Part shown: piece by piece, positions 24,170-32,948 of the stretch
Position numbering within the stretch: position 1 is the first letter of the stretch
Layout: each line of letters starts with the position of its first letter
Assembly (NCBI GenBank): GCA_947455455.1
Contig: CANGOE010000023.1
Location: 1-36,165 of the forward strand
Direction: 5' to 3'
DNA length: 36,165 bases
Source: Hyphomicrobiales bacterium
GTDB lineage: Bacteria; Pseudomonadota; Alphaproteobacteria; Rhizobiales; Beijerinckiaceae
The notes under the pieces: generated by a model
Database searches by the model: none
Seen by the model: only the letters and a program-made list of their open reading frames with translations
Told to the model about the DNA's origin: nothing
Program-made: the position numbers and the translations under genes

Positions 24170-24916
24170 TCAGTGGCCGGTCAATTGCGCCGCCAGTTGC
24201 GGCGCGGCTTGGGTAAAGAGCGGGCTTGGGCGGATGCCCTGTTCACGCATCAGCCACCAGGCACAACAGATGTTGGAGGATAGAAACGGCGGCACGGAGG
24301 CACTGGCCCGCTTGGCAATGGCGGGCAGGGTGATCATGCCGGTACCGCTCATCACGATCGCATCGATGGAATCCATATCCACTTCGCTCAATGATTGCTC
24401 GACCTCCTCGGTGCTGAGCTCATAGGCGCGGAAGGTGTCCGAGACTTTGACGATCTGGGTGATTTGATAGCCCGCCTCCTGCCAATAGCGGGCCGCTTCA
24501 TCGGTCAGCCATTGCGGATAGGGCGAAAACAGGCAAATGCGCTTGGCTTGCAGGGCTTGCAAACTCTTGCGGATGGCATTGCTGGCGGTTTCAACCGGCC
24601 TGCCGGCTTCAAGGCTTAATTGCCGTGTAAAAGCCTCGTCCCCTTGCGGACCGAGCCGATAGCTTGGACCGGTCAGGGCCACAATCATGGCCTTGATCGC
24701 CAGCGTCCCGAAGGAGCGGGCGGCGGGCAGATAGGTGTCGAGATAGGCGCGGTTGCGTTGCTCCAGCGTTGTATCCGGCATGACCGGCAGTCGGGTTGCA
24801 AACAGGCGCGCGCCTTCGGGCATCAGGCGGGCCATTTCCGGTTCCACGGTGGGATTGGCCGAAGGCACAATCAGGCCGAGGGCAGGCTGGCCGGTCAATT
24901 GATCAAGATCACTCAT
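24170..24916 (-). CDS. Asp/Glu racemase superfamily protein, arylmalonate decarboxylase/maleate isomerase type, without the catalytic cysteines
   Basis: A 248-residue protein of the Asp/Glu racemase superfamily. GLIVPSANPTVEPEM at the N-terminus and FLSSNICCAWWLM near the end are typical of the maleate isomerase/arylmalonate decarboxylase branch. At the two positions where superfamily enzymes carry the reactive cysteines I read Leu81-Thr82-Gly83 (ALTGPSYRLG) and Ser190-Gly191 (VMSGTGMITL), so neither is Cys. Two cysteines, 217 and 218, sit elsewhere. The start ATG overlaps the stop of the monooxygenase gene by four bases, so the two are coupled. Family activities are isomerisation of maleate, decarboxylation of malonates and racemisation; this one may differ. 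Confidence 0.8.
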   Translation of the reverse strand: MSDLDQLTGQPALGLIVPSANPTVEPEMARLMPEGARLFATRLPVMPDTTLEQRNRAYLDTYLPAARSFGTLAIKAMIVALTGPSYRLGPQGDEAFTRQLSLEAGRPVETASNAIRKSLQALQAKRICLFSPYPQWLTDEAARYWQEAGYQITQIVKVSDTFRAYELSTEEVEQSLSEVDMDSIDAIVMSGTGMITLPAIAKRASASVPPFLSSNICCAWWLMREQGIRPSPLFTQAAPQLAAQLTGH

Positions 24917-26112
24917 GACGCAAGTCCCTGATGGTGCGGCCGCTCGAGCATATCGAGCATGGCGGCGGTGGCGAGATAATCGGCGGCGGCCTGTTTGTCG
25001 GTCGCTATCTCTCTGATGGTGTCGAGCCAGCCTTCACCACCGGCAATATTGCGGTCGGTGCGCGGGATCAGCATGTCTTCGGCCACACGCTGGCGCTCGC
25101 GCGAAGCGGCTTCAACCAGTGCGGGATTGTTGTCACGCAAGGCGGCGATGATGGCTTTGGCGAGGCTATCGGCATCATGGATGCCGCAATTCATGTTCAT
25201 GCCGCCTCTTGTATTGGTGACATGGGCGCTATCCCCCGCCAGAAAGGCCCGCCCGACGGCATAGCTTGAGGCGACACGGCGGCTTGCGCCATAGACATCC
25301 CGCCCGACAATTTTGGGCAGGTGTGTCCATGTCGGCATGACGGCCTGAATCTGCTCGCTGACCCAGGCATCCTGCAAGGCGGTCTCGTCGGCGGCGGTTT
25401 CGGGGACGCGGATGATGATGCGCCAGCAATCGGGCATTTTGAGAAAGCTCAAGGATTTGGAGCCGTTGAACAGATAGGTGATCGGCGCGATGGTCGGCAG
25501 GATCGGATCAAGATCATCCGTGGTCATGACCCGCAGGATTTTGGTGGGATAGACCGTGCCGTCAAAGGCAAGGCCCAAGGCCTGCCGCACCGCGCTGTTG
25601 GCGCCGTCTGTCCCCAACAAATAATGGCCGGTGATGCGCTGTTCTTCGCCGTTGTGGCTGACAAGGGCGGTAATGCTGTCGCCGGACTGCTCGATGCCGT
25701 GCAATTCGGTATCAAACAGGGTGATGGTGCCGGGCAAAGCCCGGAATTTGGCCAGCAGGGTCGGGGTCAACTTGGATTGTTCTAGATGCAGGCGAAACGG
25801 ATAGCGGGTGCGGTCGGCCAGATCGGCCAGTGCGAATTCGGCAAACGGGCCTGCTGTTGTCCGGTACTGGATGCGGTGGACCAGTTCGCCTTGGCTTAAT
25901 AAAGGCTCGATGGCGCCCAGATCATCGATGATTTCAAGGGTCGGCGGATGGAAGGTCGAGGCTTTCGAGGCGGTGTTGAGGCTGTTGCGTTTTTCCAGCA
26001 ACACAACCTTGATGCCGGCTTGCGCAAGCGTAAGCGCGGCCACCAGCCCGACCGGTCCCGCGCCGGCAACAATGACCTGTGTCGTGATGCTGGTGCTGTT
26101 TGGGGTGCTCAC
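24913..26112 (-). CDS. FAD-dependent aromatic-hydroxylase-type monooxygenase
   Basis: A 399-residue group A flavoprotein monooxygenase (p-hydroxybenzoate hydroxylase/UbiH type). GAGPVG (17-22) binds FAD, Glu40 ends the second strand (LLEKRN), GTDGANSAVR (167-176) is the DG motif and AGDSAHVTNTRGGMNMNCGIHDADSL the GD motif. These enzymes hydroxylate aromatic or heteroaromatic acids using NAD(P)H and oxygen. The start is a GTG at 26112 with GGAGG nine bases before it; the frame extends upstream into the ATPase gene but without support. It lies 19 bases after the ABC ATPase gene and overlaps the isomerase-type gene, so uptake, hydroxylation and a later step appear linked. No ring-cleavage dioxygenase is present. 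Confidence 0.9.
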   Translation of the reverse strand: MSTPNSTSITTQVIVAGAGPVGLVAALTLAQAGIKVVLLEKRNSLNTASKASTFHPPTLEIIDDLGAIEPLLSQGELVHRIQYRTTAGPFAEFALADLADRTRYPFRLHLEQSKLTPTLLAKFRALPGTITLFDTELHGIEQSGDSITALVSHNGEEQRITGHYLLGTDGANSAVRQALGLAFDGTVYPTKILRVMTTDDLDPILPTIAPITYLFNGSKSLSFLKMPDCWRIIIRVPETAADETALQDAWVSEQIQAVMPTWTHLPKIVGRDVYGASRRVASSYAVGRAFLAGDSAHVTNTRGGMNMNCGIHDADSLAKAIIAALRDNNPALVEAASRERQRVAEDMLIPRTDRNIAGGEGWLDTIREIATDKQAAADYLATAAMLDMLERPHHQGLAS

Positions 26113-26131
26113 CGTGATATCCTCCGACAAT

Positions 26132-27223
26132 TCATTCTTGCTCGCTGAAAGGCAAAGCGCGGCCACAATCACGGCTCCATGATACCGGAACCGATGCGCC
26201 GCGTTGCAGATCGCGCAATCCGTCCTTGAAATCGGTGCGCGCCATAAAGCCCGATGAGCCACCCAGCGACAGCCGCAATTTGGTGTGATCCCCGAAATAG
26301 ATCAGTTCTTCGATCCGTGCGGTAAAGGCATTGGTGTCGGGCTCGCCCGGTCCCACCCTGACACGTTCGGGCCGCAAGGACAGCACCGCTTTTGACCCTA
26401 TAGCCAGATCGCCCGCCAATCGGGCTTCGATCTGCGTGCCGTCCTCAAGCCTTAACTGGCAATAGCGGTCGTCGCGCGCCACAACGGTGCCGACCAGCCG
26501 GTTGTTCTCGCCGATGAAAGAGGCGACGAAGGCATTGGCCGGTTCCTCGTAGAGGGTGGAGGGAGAGGCCAATTGCTGGATGCGGCCCTGATTGAACACC
26601 GCAACGCGATCGGACATGGTCAGCGCTTCGCTCTGGTCATGCGTGACATAGACCACGGTGACACCAAGCTGTTCGTGGATATGCTTGATCTCCATCTGCA
26701 TATGTTCGCGCAATTGCTTGTCGAGCGCGCCCAGCGGTTCGTCCATCAGCACCAGTTTGGGCTGGAACACCAAAGCACGCGCCAGCGCCACGCGCTGTTG
26801 TTGGCCGCCCGACAATTCGGCGGGTCTGCGTTCACCCAAGGGGCCGAGTTTGACCATATCCAGCGCGGCCTTGATGCGCTGGTCGCGTTCGGACCGGCCG
26901 ATGCCCTGCATCTCAAGCGGAAAGGACAGATTGCCCGCCACAGTCATATGCGGAAACAGGGCATAGTTCTGAAACACCACGCCGATGCCGCGTTGATGGG
27001 CGGGGACGTGGTTGAGCAGGCGGCCATCCAGTGTGATGGTGCCACCCGACGGCTCCTCGAAACCCGCCAGCATCATCAACGTTGTGGTTTTGCCGGAACC
27101 GGACGGACCGAGAAGCGTTACAAATTCGCCGCGTTCGATGCTCAAATCAAGCTCGTGCACGACAGTGTTGATGCCGTCATAGCTTTTGGTGATCTTGTCA
27201 AAAACGACAATCGGATCGGACAT
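26132..27223 (-). CDS. ABC transporter ATP-binding protein, polyamine (PotA) type
   Basis: A 363-residue ATPase. Walker A is GPSGSGKTT, the Q-loop region is VFQNYALFPHMTV, the signature is LSGGQQQRV, Walker B is LVLMDEPLGALD and the switch His is in YVTHDQSEAL. A C-terminal TOBE domain follows (LSLRPERVRVG, FGDHTKLRLSL), typical of PotA/FbpC-type transporters. The ATG at 27223 has GAGGAGCACG directly before it. It energises the two permeases encoded upstream in the same operon. The TOBE domain often senses ligand or partner proteins. Confidence 0.93.
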   Translation of the reverse strand: MSDPIVVFDKITKSYDGINTVVHELDLSIERGEFVTLLGPSGSGKTTTLMMLAGFEEPSGGTITLDGRLLNHVPAHQRGIGVVFQNYALFPHMTVAGNLSFPLEMQGIGRSERDQRIKAALDMVKLGPLGERRPAELSGGQQQRVALARALVFQPKLVLMDEPLGALDKQLREHMQMEIKHIHEQLGVTVVYVTHDQSEALTMSDRVAVFNQGRIQQLASPSTLYEEPANAFVASFIGENNRLVGTVVARDDRYCQLRLEDGTQIEARLAGDLAIGSKAVLSLRPERVRVGPGEPDTNAFTARIEELIYFGDHTKLRLSLGGSSGFMARTDFKDGLRDLQRGASVPVSWSRDCGRALPFSEQE

Positions 27224-27231
27224 CGTGCTCC

Positions 27232-28077
27232 TCATGGCGTGCGGTCTGTCGGGGTGAGACTGTGGCGGGCGGCGCGTTTGCGGATGGTTTCGTTGATCAT
27301 CAGCAGGACAACCGAGAGCAGGATGATCAAGACCGCCGCCGCCGCAATGGTCGGGCTCAAAAATTCGCGGATGCCCGCATACATCTGCCGGGGCAGGGTG
27401 AATTGTTCGGGGCTGGCGATAAACAGCGCGACGATCAACTCGTCAAACGAGGTGGCAAAGGCAAACAATGCGCCGGTGGCCACCGCCGGGGTAATCAGCG
27501 GCAGAACAACCCGATAAAAACTGCGCAAGGGATTGGCCCCAAGGCTTGCGGCCGCCCGCAACAGGTTGGGGTCGAACGCCTGCAGACTGGCCAGCACCGT
27601 CAACAGCACATAGGGCACCGACAGCACGGTATGGGCCAGCACCAGTCCCGTCAGGGTACTGCCCAAGCCCACAGCCGAAAGCGAGAAATACAGGGCAATC
27701 GCGGTGACAATCACCGGTGTCACCATCGGCAAGGACAGAAGCGCCAGCACAAAGGCCTTGCCGCGGAACCGCCCGAGATACAGCCCGATCGATGCCAGCG
27801 TGCCGAGCGACGTGGCAATGAGAGTGGTCAGAATGCCGACCACAAAGCTGTTATAGGTGGCCAGCAACCAGCGGTTCGAGGTGAAGAAATCCGTATACCA
27901 TCGCCATGAATAGCCCGGTGTCGGTAAAACCAGCAATTCGCCCGATGACAGCGACAGCGGAAACACCACGAGAATGGGCGCAACCAGAAACACCAGCAAC
28001 GCTGTGGTGATGGCATAAAGCAACAAGCGGCCTGTCGGGATGCGCTGTCTGGTGAAGGGGCGGGATGCTGTGGTCAT
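27232..28077 (-). CDS. ABC transporter permease, PotC type
   Basis: A 281-residue inner-membrane permease with about six helices. The first helix is LLLYAITTALLVFLVAPILVVF and the EAA loop is AAASLGANPLRSFYRVVLPLITPA, which docks on the ATPase. The ATG at 28077 lies two bases after the stop of the partner permease; a much longer open frame upstream overlaps that gene in another phase and is not used. The C-terminal end is basic (RKRAARH), consistent with a cytoplasmic end. Confidence 0.92.
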   Translation of the reverse strand: MTTASRPFTRQRIPTGRLLLYAITTALLVFLVAPILVVFPLSLSSGELLVLPTPGYSWRWYTDFFTSNRWLLATYNSFVVGILTTLIATSLGTLASIGLYLGRFRGKAFVLALLSLPMVTPVIVTAIALYFSLSAVGLGSTLTGLVLAHTVLSVPYVLLTVLASLQAFDPNLLRAAASLGANPLRSFYRVVLPLITPAVATGALFAFATSFDELIVALFIASPEQFTLPRQMYAGIREFLSPTIAAAAVLIILLSVVLLMINETIRKRAARHSLTPTDRTP

Positions 28078-28079
28078 GG

Positions 28080-29264
28080 CTAAACCCTGACCCCGCCCGA
28101 CCGGAATCCGGGCACCAACAGCCAGGCAATGGCCACCAGAATCCCTGTCATGCCCATCAACAAGGCCGCCAAGGCGGCGGCAATGCCCCAATTCACCGAT
28201 GTATTGGTGAAGAAGGCAATGAAATAGCTGATCATCTGGTCGCCCGATCCGCCCACCAAAGCCGGTGTGATGTAGAAGCCGACCGACAGCATGAACACCA
28301 TCAAGGCTCCGGCGGCGACACCGGGCATGCTGAGCGGCAGATAGATGCGCAGGAAACGCCGCCAACCGGGCGCACCCAGCGAGGCCGCCGCCCGCATATA
28401 ATCGGGTTTGATGCCTCTCATCACGCTGTAAAGCGGCAGGATGGCAAAGGGCAACAGCACATGCACCATGGCCAGATAGACCGCAAAACGGGTGAAAATC
28501 ATCGTGACGGGCTGATCCACCAGTTTGAGTGAAACCAGCAGGGCATTGATCGGGCCTTCGCGTTGCAAGATGATGAACCAGGCGGTGGTGCGCACCAGAA
28601 TCGAGGTCCAGAACGGGATCAGCACCAGCATGATGCCGATATTGGTCCAGACCTGCGGCAGGATCGACAGCGTATAGGCAATCGGATAGGCCAGCACGGC
28701 GCAGATCAGGGTGACCACAACACTGATTTCAAAGGTGCGGATGAACAGCTTGATGAACACCGCTTCCTCATCCGCGGTCGGCACGACCACGCCGCCGGGT
28801 CCGAGTTTCAGATCGACCGAGCGCAGGAAATACAGCGGTGTCCACGGGCCTGTACTGCGTTTGATCAGATCCCAGACATGCGGATCAGCCCAGCGCGGAT
28901 TGAGCGCGATCAGGTGTTGTTTGGTGGAGCCATTGAATTGTTGGGATGCGCGCAAGCCCTGCAACAGCAGGGATCGCAAGCCGGTCTCCTCGAAATTCAG
29001 GCGGTTGAGCACGGGGCCGGCTTTTTGTTGCTCCTGAGCCTCGCGCAATTCGTGGATCAGCGTGTGATAGACCTGCTCGGATGGCAGGTCCTTTCCATCC
29101 CATTGTTTGAGCAAGGCGGTGGTCTGCGGCAGGATCGAGGGCACTTCCGCATCCTCCACCGCCCGATAGAGCGTGGCCCCCAACGGCACAATGAAGCTGA
29201 CGAGAACAAGCAACAGCAGTGGCGCAATCAGCGCCGCCGCCAGCAGGTTTCGTCTCGTCATCAT
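28080..29264 (-). CDS. ABC transporter permease, PotB type with very long first periplasmic segment
   Basis: A 394-residue permease, about 100 residues longer than usual PotB-type subunits. The first helix (LLAAALIAPLLLLVLVSFIVPLGATLY) is followed by about 145 mostly hydrophilic, helical residues (30-175) before the permease core begins with FIRTFEISVVVTLICAVLAYPIAY. The EAA loop is AAASLGAPGWRRFLRIYLPLSMPG. The extra segment would face the periplasm and may dock the binding protein or ligand. Starts at 29264 and 29261 are equally possible; no strong ribosome site is seen. Confidence 0.9.
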   Translation of the reverse strand: MMTRRNLLAAALIAPLLLLVLVSFIVPLGATLYRAVEDAEVPSILPQTTALLKQWDGKDLPSEQVYHTLIHELREAQEQQKAGPVLNRLNFEETGLRSLLLQGLRASQQFNGSTKQHLIALNPRWADPHVWDLIKRSTGPWTPLYFLRSVDLKLGPGGVVVPTADEEAVFIKLFIRTFEISVVVTLICAVLAYPIAYTLSILPQVWTNIGIMLVLIPFWTSILVRTTAWFIILQREGPINALLVSLKLVDQPVTMIFTRFAVYLAMVHVLLPFAILPLYSVMRGIKPDYMRAAASLGAPGWRRFLRIYLPLSMPGVAAGALMVFMLSVGFYITPALVGGSGDQMISYFIAFFTNTSVNWGIAAALAALLMGMTGILVAIAWLLVPGFRSGGVRV

Positions 29265-29292
29265 GATCAACGGCTATCGTTGGGCTTGGACC

Positions 29293-30330
29293 TTACTTGG
29301 CGACCCATGCATTGAACTTGGCTTCGAGATCAGCCCCGTTCTCCACCCAGAAATCGGTGCTGATGAACAGCCCTTCCTTGGAATGGCTGGCCACCATGCC
29401 CGGATTTTTCTTGATCACCTCGGGATTGTTGGCCACCGATGCGGTTGCAGGCGAGACAGCCCAGTCTTGGGCGAGATTCATCAGCGGCTTTTCGTCGGTC
29501 ATATAATTGACCAGTTTCATGGCTTCGGCCTTGTTGGGGCTGTTGCGGACCACCGACCAGTAATCGAAGGAGAACAGCAGTGTGTTCCACTGGATCGGAT
29601 ATTTCGCGCCGCCCTCTGTGGCCTTGATGGTGCGGCCCACATAGCCGACCGCATAAGCGACTTCGCCACTGCCGACCAGTTGCAAGGGCTGTGCGCCGGA
29701 CTTCCACCACACGATATGCGGCTTCAATTCATCGAGCTTGGCAAAGGCGCGTTTCTGGCCGTCGGGTGTGGCCAGAACCTTGTAGACATCGGCCATCGGC
29801 ACGCCATCGGCCATCAGGGCGATTTCCATGGTCATCTTGGCACCCGAACGCAGGGAGCGCTTGCCGGGGAATTTCTGAACATTCCACAAATCGGCGTAAT
29901 TGGCCGGTCCTTGGGGCGTGCGGGCCTGGTCGTAAAACAGGCTGACACCCCAGCCCACAGCGCCCGCACCACAGGTGCTCGCGCCGCCGGGGATGAATTT
30001 ATCCTTGTTGATCAGGCTCCAGTCGAGCTTTTCCAGCACACCGTCTTCACAGGCGCGCACCATTTCGGGCGCTTCGACCATGATCACGTCAAAGGTGATG
30101 TCGCCGGATTTGACCATCGAATAGAGCTTGGCTATTTCGCCGTTATAGACATCATCGGTGACTTTCACGCCCTTTTCGGTGGCATAGCCCTGGAACAGAT
30201 GCTTGCGCGCATTGTCCTGAAAGCCGCCGCCAAAGCCCACCACCATCAGATCCCGCGCCGAGGCGAGCGATGGCAGGGCGCAGGCCAGTATCAGGTATGT
30301 GACTGTCGAAACCAAAAACTTACTTTTCAT
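29293..30330 (-). CDS. polyamine-type (PotD/PotF-like) periplasmic binding protein
   Basis: A 345-residue exported binding protein of the spermidine/putrescine class. The signal peptide has MKSK, a hydrophobic core (LVSTVTYLILACALPSLA) and probable cleavage after ASA before RDLMVVGFGGGFQ. The mature N-terminus and 'FDVIMVEAPEMVRACEDGVLEKLD' match the family. The ATG at 30330 is best placed after GAGGGG; a second ATG lies at 30333. It heads the operon with two permeases, the ATPase, the monooxygenase and the isomerase-type gene. Despite the family name, members bind many amines and organic acids, so the monooxygenase partner makes an aromatic or heteroaromatic ligand plausible. Confidence 0.9.
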   Translation of the reverse strand: MKSKFLVSTVTYLILACALPSLASARDLMVVGFGGGFQDNARKHLFQGYATEKGVKVTDDVYNGEIAKLYSMVKSGDITFDVIMVEAPEMVRACEDGVLEKLDWSLINKDKFIPGGASTCGAGAVGWGVSLFYDQARTPQGPANYADLWNVQKFPGKRSLRSGAKMTMEIALMADGVPMADVYKVLATPDGQKRAFAKLDELKPHIVWWKSGAQPLQLVGSGEVAYAVGYVGRTIKATEGGAKYPIQWNTLLFSFDYWSVVRNSPNKAEAMKLVNYMTDEKPLMNLAQDWAVSPATASVANNPEVIKKNPGMVASHSKEGLFISTDFWVENGADLEAKFNAWVAK

Positions 30331-30394
30331 CATAGTCCCCTCGTTCATGTGACAATGCAGTGATTCAAGTCCGGTCAGTTTCTCGTTTGCAGTT

Positions 30395-30431
30395 ATAGGC
30401 CCCTATGCGGCTCGGGCCTATTGCTCATAGG
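30395..30431. promoter_or_regulatory. array of four ATAGG/CCTAT half-sites upstream of the transporter operon
   Basis: ATAGG (30395-30399), CCTAT (30402-30406), CCTAT (30417-30421) and ATAGG (30427-30431) form two inverted pairs arranged symmetrically. They lie 65-100 bases upstream of the binding-protein start, in the 207-base gap shared with the divergent aldehyde dehydrogenase gene. A regulator site is likely by form, but the protein is unknown. Confidence 0.35.
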
Positions 30432-30537
30432 AATAGTGGTTCATGACCCATTGAAGATCGGGCGGGCATTGGTATTCTTGATATGATGATGATACATATT
30501 ATTCGCCCGATTACCACAGCTTAAACGAGGTGCCGTC

Positions 30538-32106
30538 ATGACCGCTCCCCATGCAATGTCCGATGACAGATTATCCCTTGCTCCGACTTCGGGAAAGGTC
30601 TCCCAGACAGCGCGCGATGCCGATGGGCGTTACCGTTACCGGCATTATATCGATGGAGCCTTTGTCGATCCTGCCGGCGGTGAATGGTTTGAAACCTCGG
30701 ACCCGGTTGAAGGCGATGACTGGGCCTGGATCGCACGCGGCAATGCACAGGATGCCGACCTTGCGGTGATGGCCGCGCATCGCGCGTTTTCAACGGGCGC
30801 TTGGCCTGCTTTGTCGGCCTCGGGGCGCGGGGCGCTGATGCGCAAGCTCGGTGATCTGATCGGCGAACATGCCGAATGGCTGGCGCGGATCGAGATGAAG
30901 GACAACGGCAAATTGCTGTCCGAACTCACCATGCAGATGCGCTATATGTCGAATTACTATTATTACTACGGCGGGCTGGCCGACAAGATCGAGGGAACGG
31001 TGATCCCCACCGACAAGCCCGGCGTGTTCAATTTCACCAAGCCCGAACCCATCGGTGTGGTGGCCTGCATCATGCCGTGGAATTCGCCACTGCCCTTGAC
31101 CAGTCTCAAACTGGCGCCCGCTTTGGCGGCCGGTTGCACTGTGGTGCTCAAGCCGTCGGAATTTACCTCGGCCTCTTTGCTCGAATTCGTCAAACTGGTG
31201 GAAGCGGCAGGCTTTCCCAAAGGGGTGGTCAATGTCGTCACCGGTTATGGCGCGGAAATCGGCGATGCGCTGATCAGCCATCGCCATGTCGAACGGATTG
31301 CCTTTACCGGCGGGCCGGAAGCCGGACGGATCATCAACGAAAAAGCCGCCCGCCATATGAAGCGGGTCACGCTGGAACTGGGCGGAAAATCTCCCAATAT
31401 CATCTTTGACGATGCCGATCTGGAACAGGCGGTCAAAGGCGCGGTTGCGGGCATTTTTGCCGCCTCCGGCCAGACCTGCGTGGCCGGTTCGCGCTTGCTG
31501 GTGCAAGACAATATCTATGACGAGTGTCTGGACCGCTTGACCTGCTTCATTGCCGATGTGCGGTTCGGCCATCCCGGTGATCCGCAAACGCAGATTGCGC
31601 CGATTTCGACCAAACCGCAGATGGACAAGATCAAATCCTATGTCCAGATCGCCAAGGATGAGGGGGCGCGGTTGGTGACGGGCGGGGAGACTGCCGAAGT
31701 CGCAGGCTATCCGAAGGGACTGTTCTACAAGCCGACCATCTTTGCCGATGTGCGCAACGAGATGCGGATTGCGCAGGAAGAGGTGTTCGGGCCGGTGCTG
31801 TCGGTCATCCGCTTCCATGACGAGGAAGAGGCGATTGCCATCGCCAATGACACCCAATTCGGTTTGGCGGCAGGCATCTGGACCCAATCGATGAGCCGTG
31901 CGTTGACTATGGCCAACCGGATCCGCGCAGGGACAATCTGGGTCAACAATTACCGGTCAACCAGCACAACCTCGCCCTTTGGCGGGTTCAAGATGAGCGG
32001 TGTCGGGCGCGAAGGCGGGATTGCCGGTATCTGGGAATATCTCGAAGTCAAAAGCGTCTGGATTTCGACCGTGACCGATATTCCCAATCCGTTCATCCGC
32101 CGCTGA
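30538..32106 (+). CDS. NAD(P)-dependent aldehyde dehydrogenase
   Basis: A 522-residue aldehyde dehydrogenase with an N-terminal extension of about 30 residues. Asn182 is in MPWNSP, Lys205 in LKPSEF, the general base Glu280 in LELGGKSPN and the nucleophile Cys314 in SGQTCVAGSR; the C-terminal PFGGFKMSGVGREGG is classic. All catalytic residues are present, so it should oxidise an aldehyde to an acid. The ATG at 30538 follows GAGGTGCC; a second ATG at 30556 is possible. It is divergent from the transporter operon and convergent with the GntR gene. The nearby aminotransferase would produce a semialdehyde substrate, which suggests an amine-to-acid route. Confidence 0.93.
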   Translation: MTAPHAMSDDRLSLAPTSGKVSQTARDADGRYRYRHYIDGAFVDPAGGEWFETSDPVEGDDWAWIARGNAQDADLAVMAAHRAFSTGAWPALSASGRGALMRKLGDLIGEHAEWLARIEMKDNGKLLSELTMQMRYMSNYYYYYGGLADKIEGTVIPTDKPGVFNFTKPEPIGVVACIMPWNSPLPLTSLKLAPALAAGCTVVLKPSEFTSASLLEFVKLVEAAGFPKGVVNVVTGYGAEIGDALISHRHVERIAFTGGPEAGRIINEKAARHMKRVTLELGGKSPNIIFDDADLEQAVKGAVAGIFAASGQTCVAGSRLLVQDNIYDECLDRLTCFIADVRFGHPGDPQTQIAPISTKPQMDKIKSYVQIAKDEGARLVTGGETAEVAGYPKGLFYKPTIFADVRNEMRIAQEEVFGPVLSVIRFHDEEEAIAIANDTQFGLAAGIWTQSMSRALTMANRIRAGTIWVNNYRSTSTTSPFGGFKMSGVGREGGIAGIWEYLEVKSVWISTVTDIPNPFIRR

Positions 32107-32120
32107 TCAGCGGTGACTGC

Positions 32121-32948
32121 TCAGGAGTGGTTGTCGGTGATCATGGCTTTCCAGTCGGCGCCGCCCTTTTGGTCCTTGCCCTGATATTCGACCCGGTATT
32201 CGTAGCGGTCAGGGCGATAGAGGGCTTGAAGCAATTCGACCGTGCGGCCGCTATCATCCTCGATCCAGCGGGTCATCATCAACAGGGCCGAGCCGACATC
32301 GACCTCAAGCTGTTGGGCGGTTTCGGAATCGGCCAGCACAGCGGTGATATGTTCCTTGAAGCGCGACAGCGGAATGCCTGCTTCTGTCAGGCTGGCTGAA
32401 ATCGGCAGAGAGGAAATGGTTTCTCTGGGCAGGTAGGCCGCAAATTCCTGCGGCAGGTAGCAGATGGTTTTGGAAATCGGCGAGCGCGCATCAAAGCGGA
32501 TGCGGGTGATCCGCAACACATCCTGATCGGCCTTGACCCCGAACTGGCTCTGCCATGGCGCGGGCAATTTGGTAAAAGTGTAATCGAGCAGGACAATATT
32601 GGTTTTCTGGGCCAGTGAAATCTGGCTTCGCATGAAGCGGTTTTCATGCTCTTGCGCGCTGGCATGCTGGACGAGCGGGAAGGTGCCGCGCCCGCGCTGG
32701 CGGACAATGCGGCCTTCATGCTCAAGCCGTTCCATCGCCTTGCGGATCGTGACGCGCGAGACATTGAAACTGACCGCCAATTCATCCTCGCTCGGCAAGG
32801 ATTGCCCGACCGGATAGGAGCCATCCGTCAATTTCTGCAACAAGATGACATAGATACGGTGATAGAGGGGGACGACATCCGAGCCCCGCATATAGCCCGA
32901 TGCGCCCGAACCGGTTGCCGCGCTATGCGCGATGGTTTTGTTGATCAT
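32121..32948 (-). CDS. GntR-family (HutC subfamily) transcriptional regulator
   Basis: A 275-residue regulator. The winged helix-turn-helix occupies about residues 25-95: VPLYHRIYVILLQKLTDGSY, then LPSEDELAVSFNVSRVTIRKA and LEHEGRIVRQRGRGTF. A UTRA effector domain of the HutC type follows (DVLRITRIRFDARSPISKTICYLP and near the end LLMMTRWIEDDSGRTVELLQALYRPDRYEYRVEY). Such proteins sense a small metabolite, classically histidine- or amine-derived. It lies between the aldehyde dehydrogenase and the aminotransferase genes, divergent from the latter. The 16-base near-palindrome at 33078 is a candidate binding site. Confidence 0.92.
   Translation of the reverse strand: MINKTIAHSAATGSGASGYMRGSDVVPLYHRIYVILLQKLTDGSYPVGQSLPSEDELAVSFNVSRVTIRKAMERLEHEGRIVRQRGRGTFPLVQHASAQEHENRFMRSQISLAQKTNIVLLDYTFTKLPAPWQSQFGVKADQDVLRITRIRFDARSPISKTICYLPQEFAAYLPRETISSLPISASLTEAGIPLSRFKEHITAVLADSETAQQLEVDVGSALLMMTRWIEDDSGRTVELLQALYRPDRYEYRVEYQGKDQKGGADWKAMITDNHS

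Noticed and set aside
24913-30330. A nicotinate-type maleamate pathway (hydroxylase plus maleate isomerase)
   Set aside because: No ring-cleavage dioxygenase, deformylase or maleamate amidase is nearby, and the isomerase-type protein lacks the catalytic cysteines.
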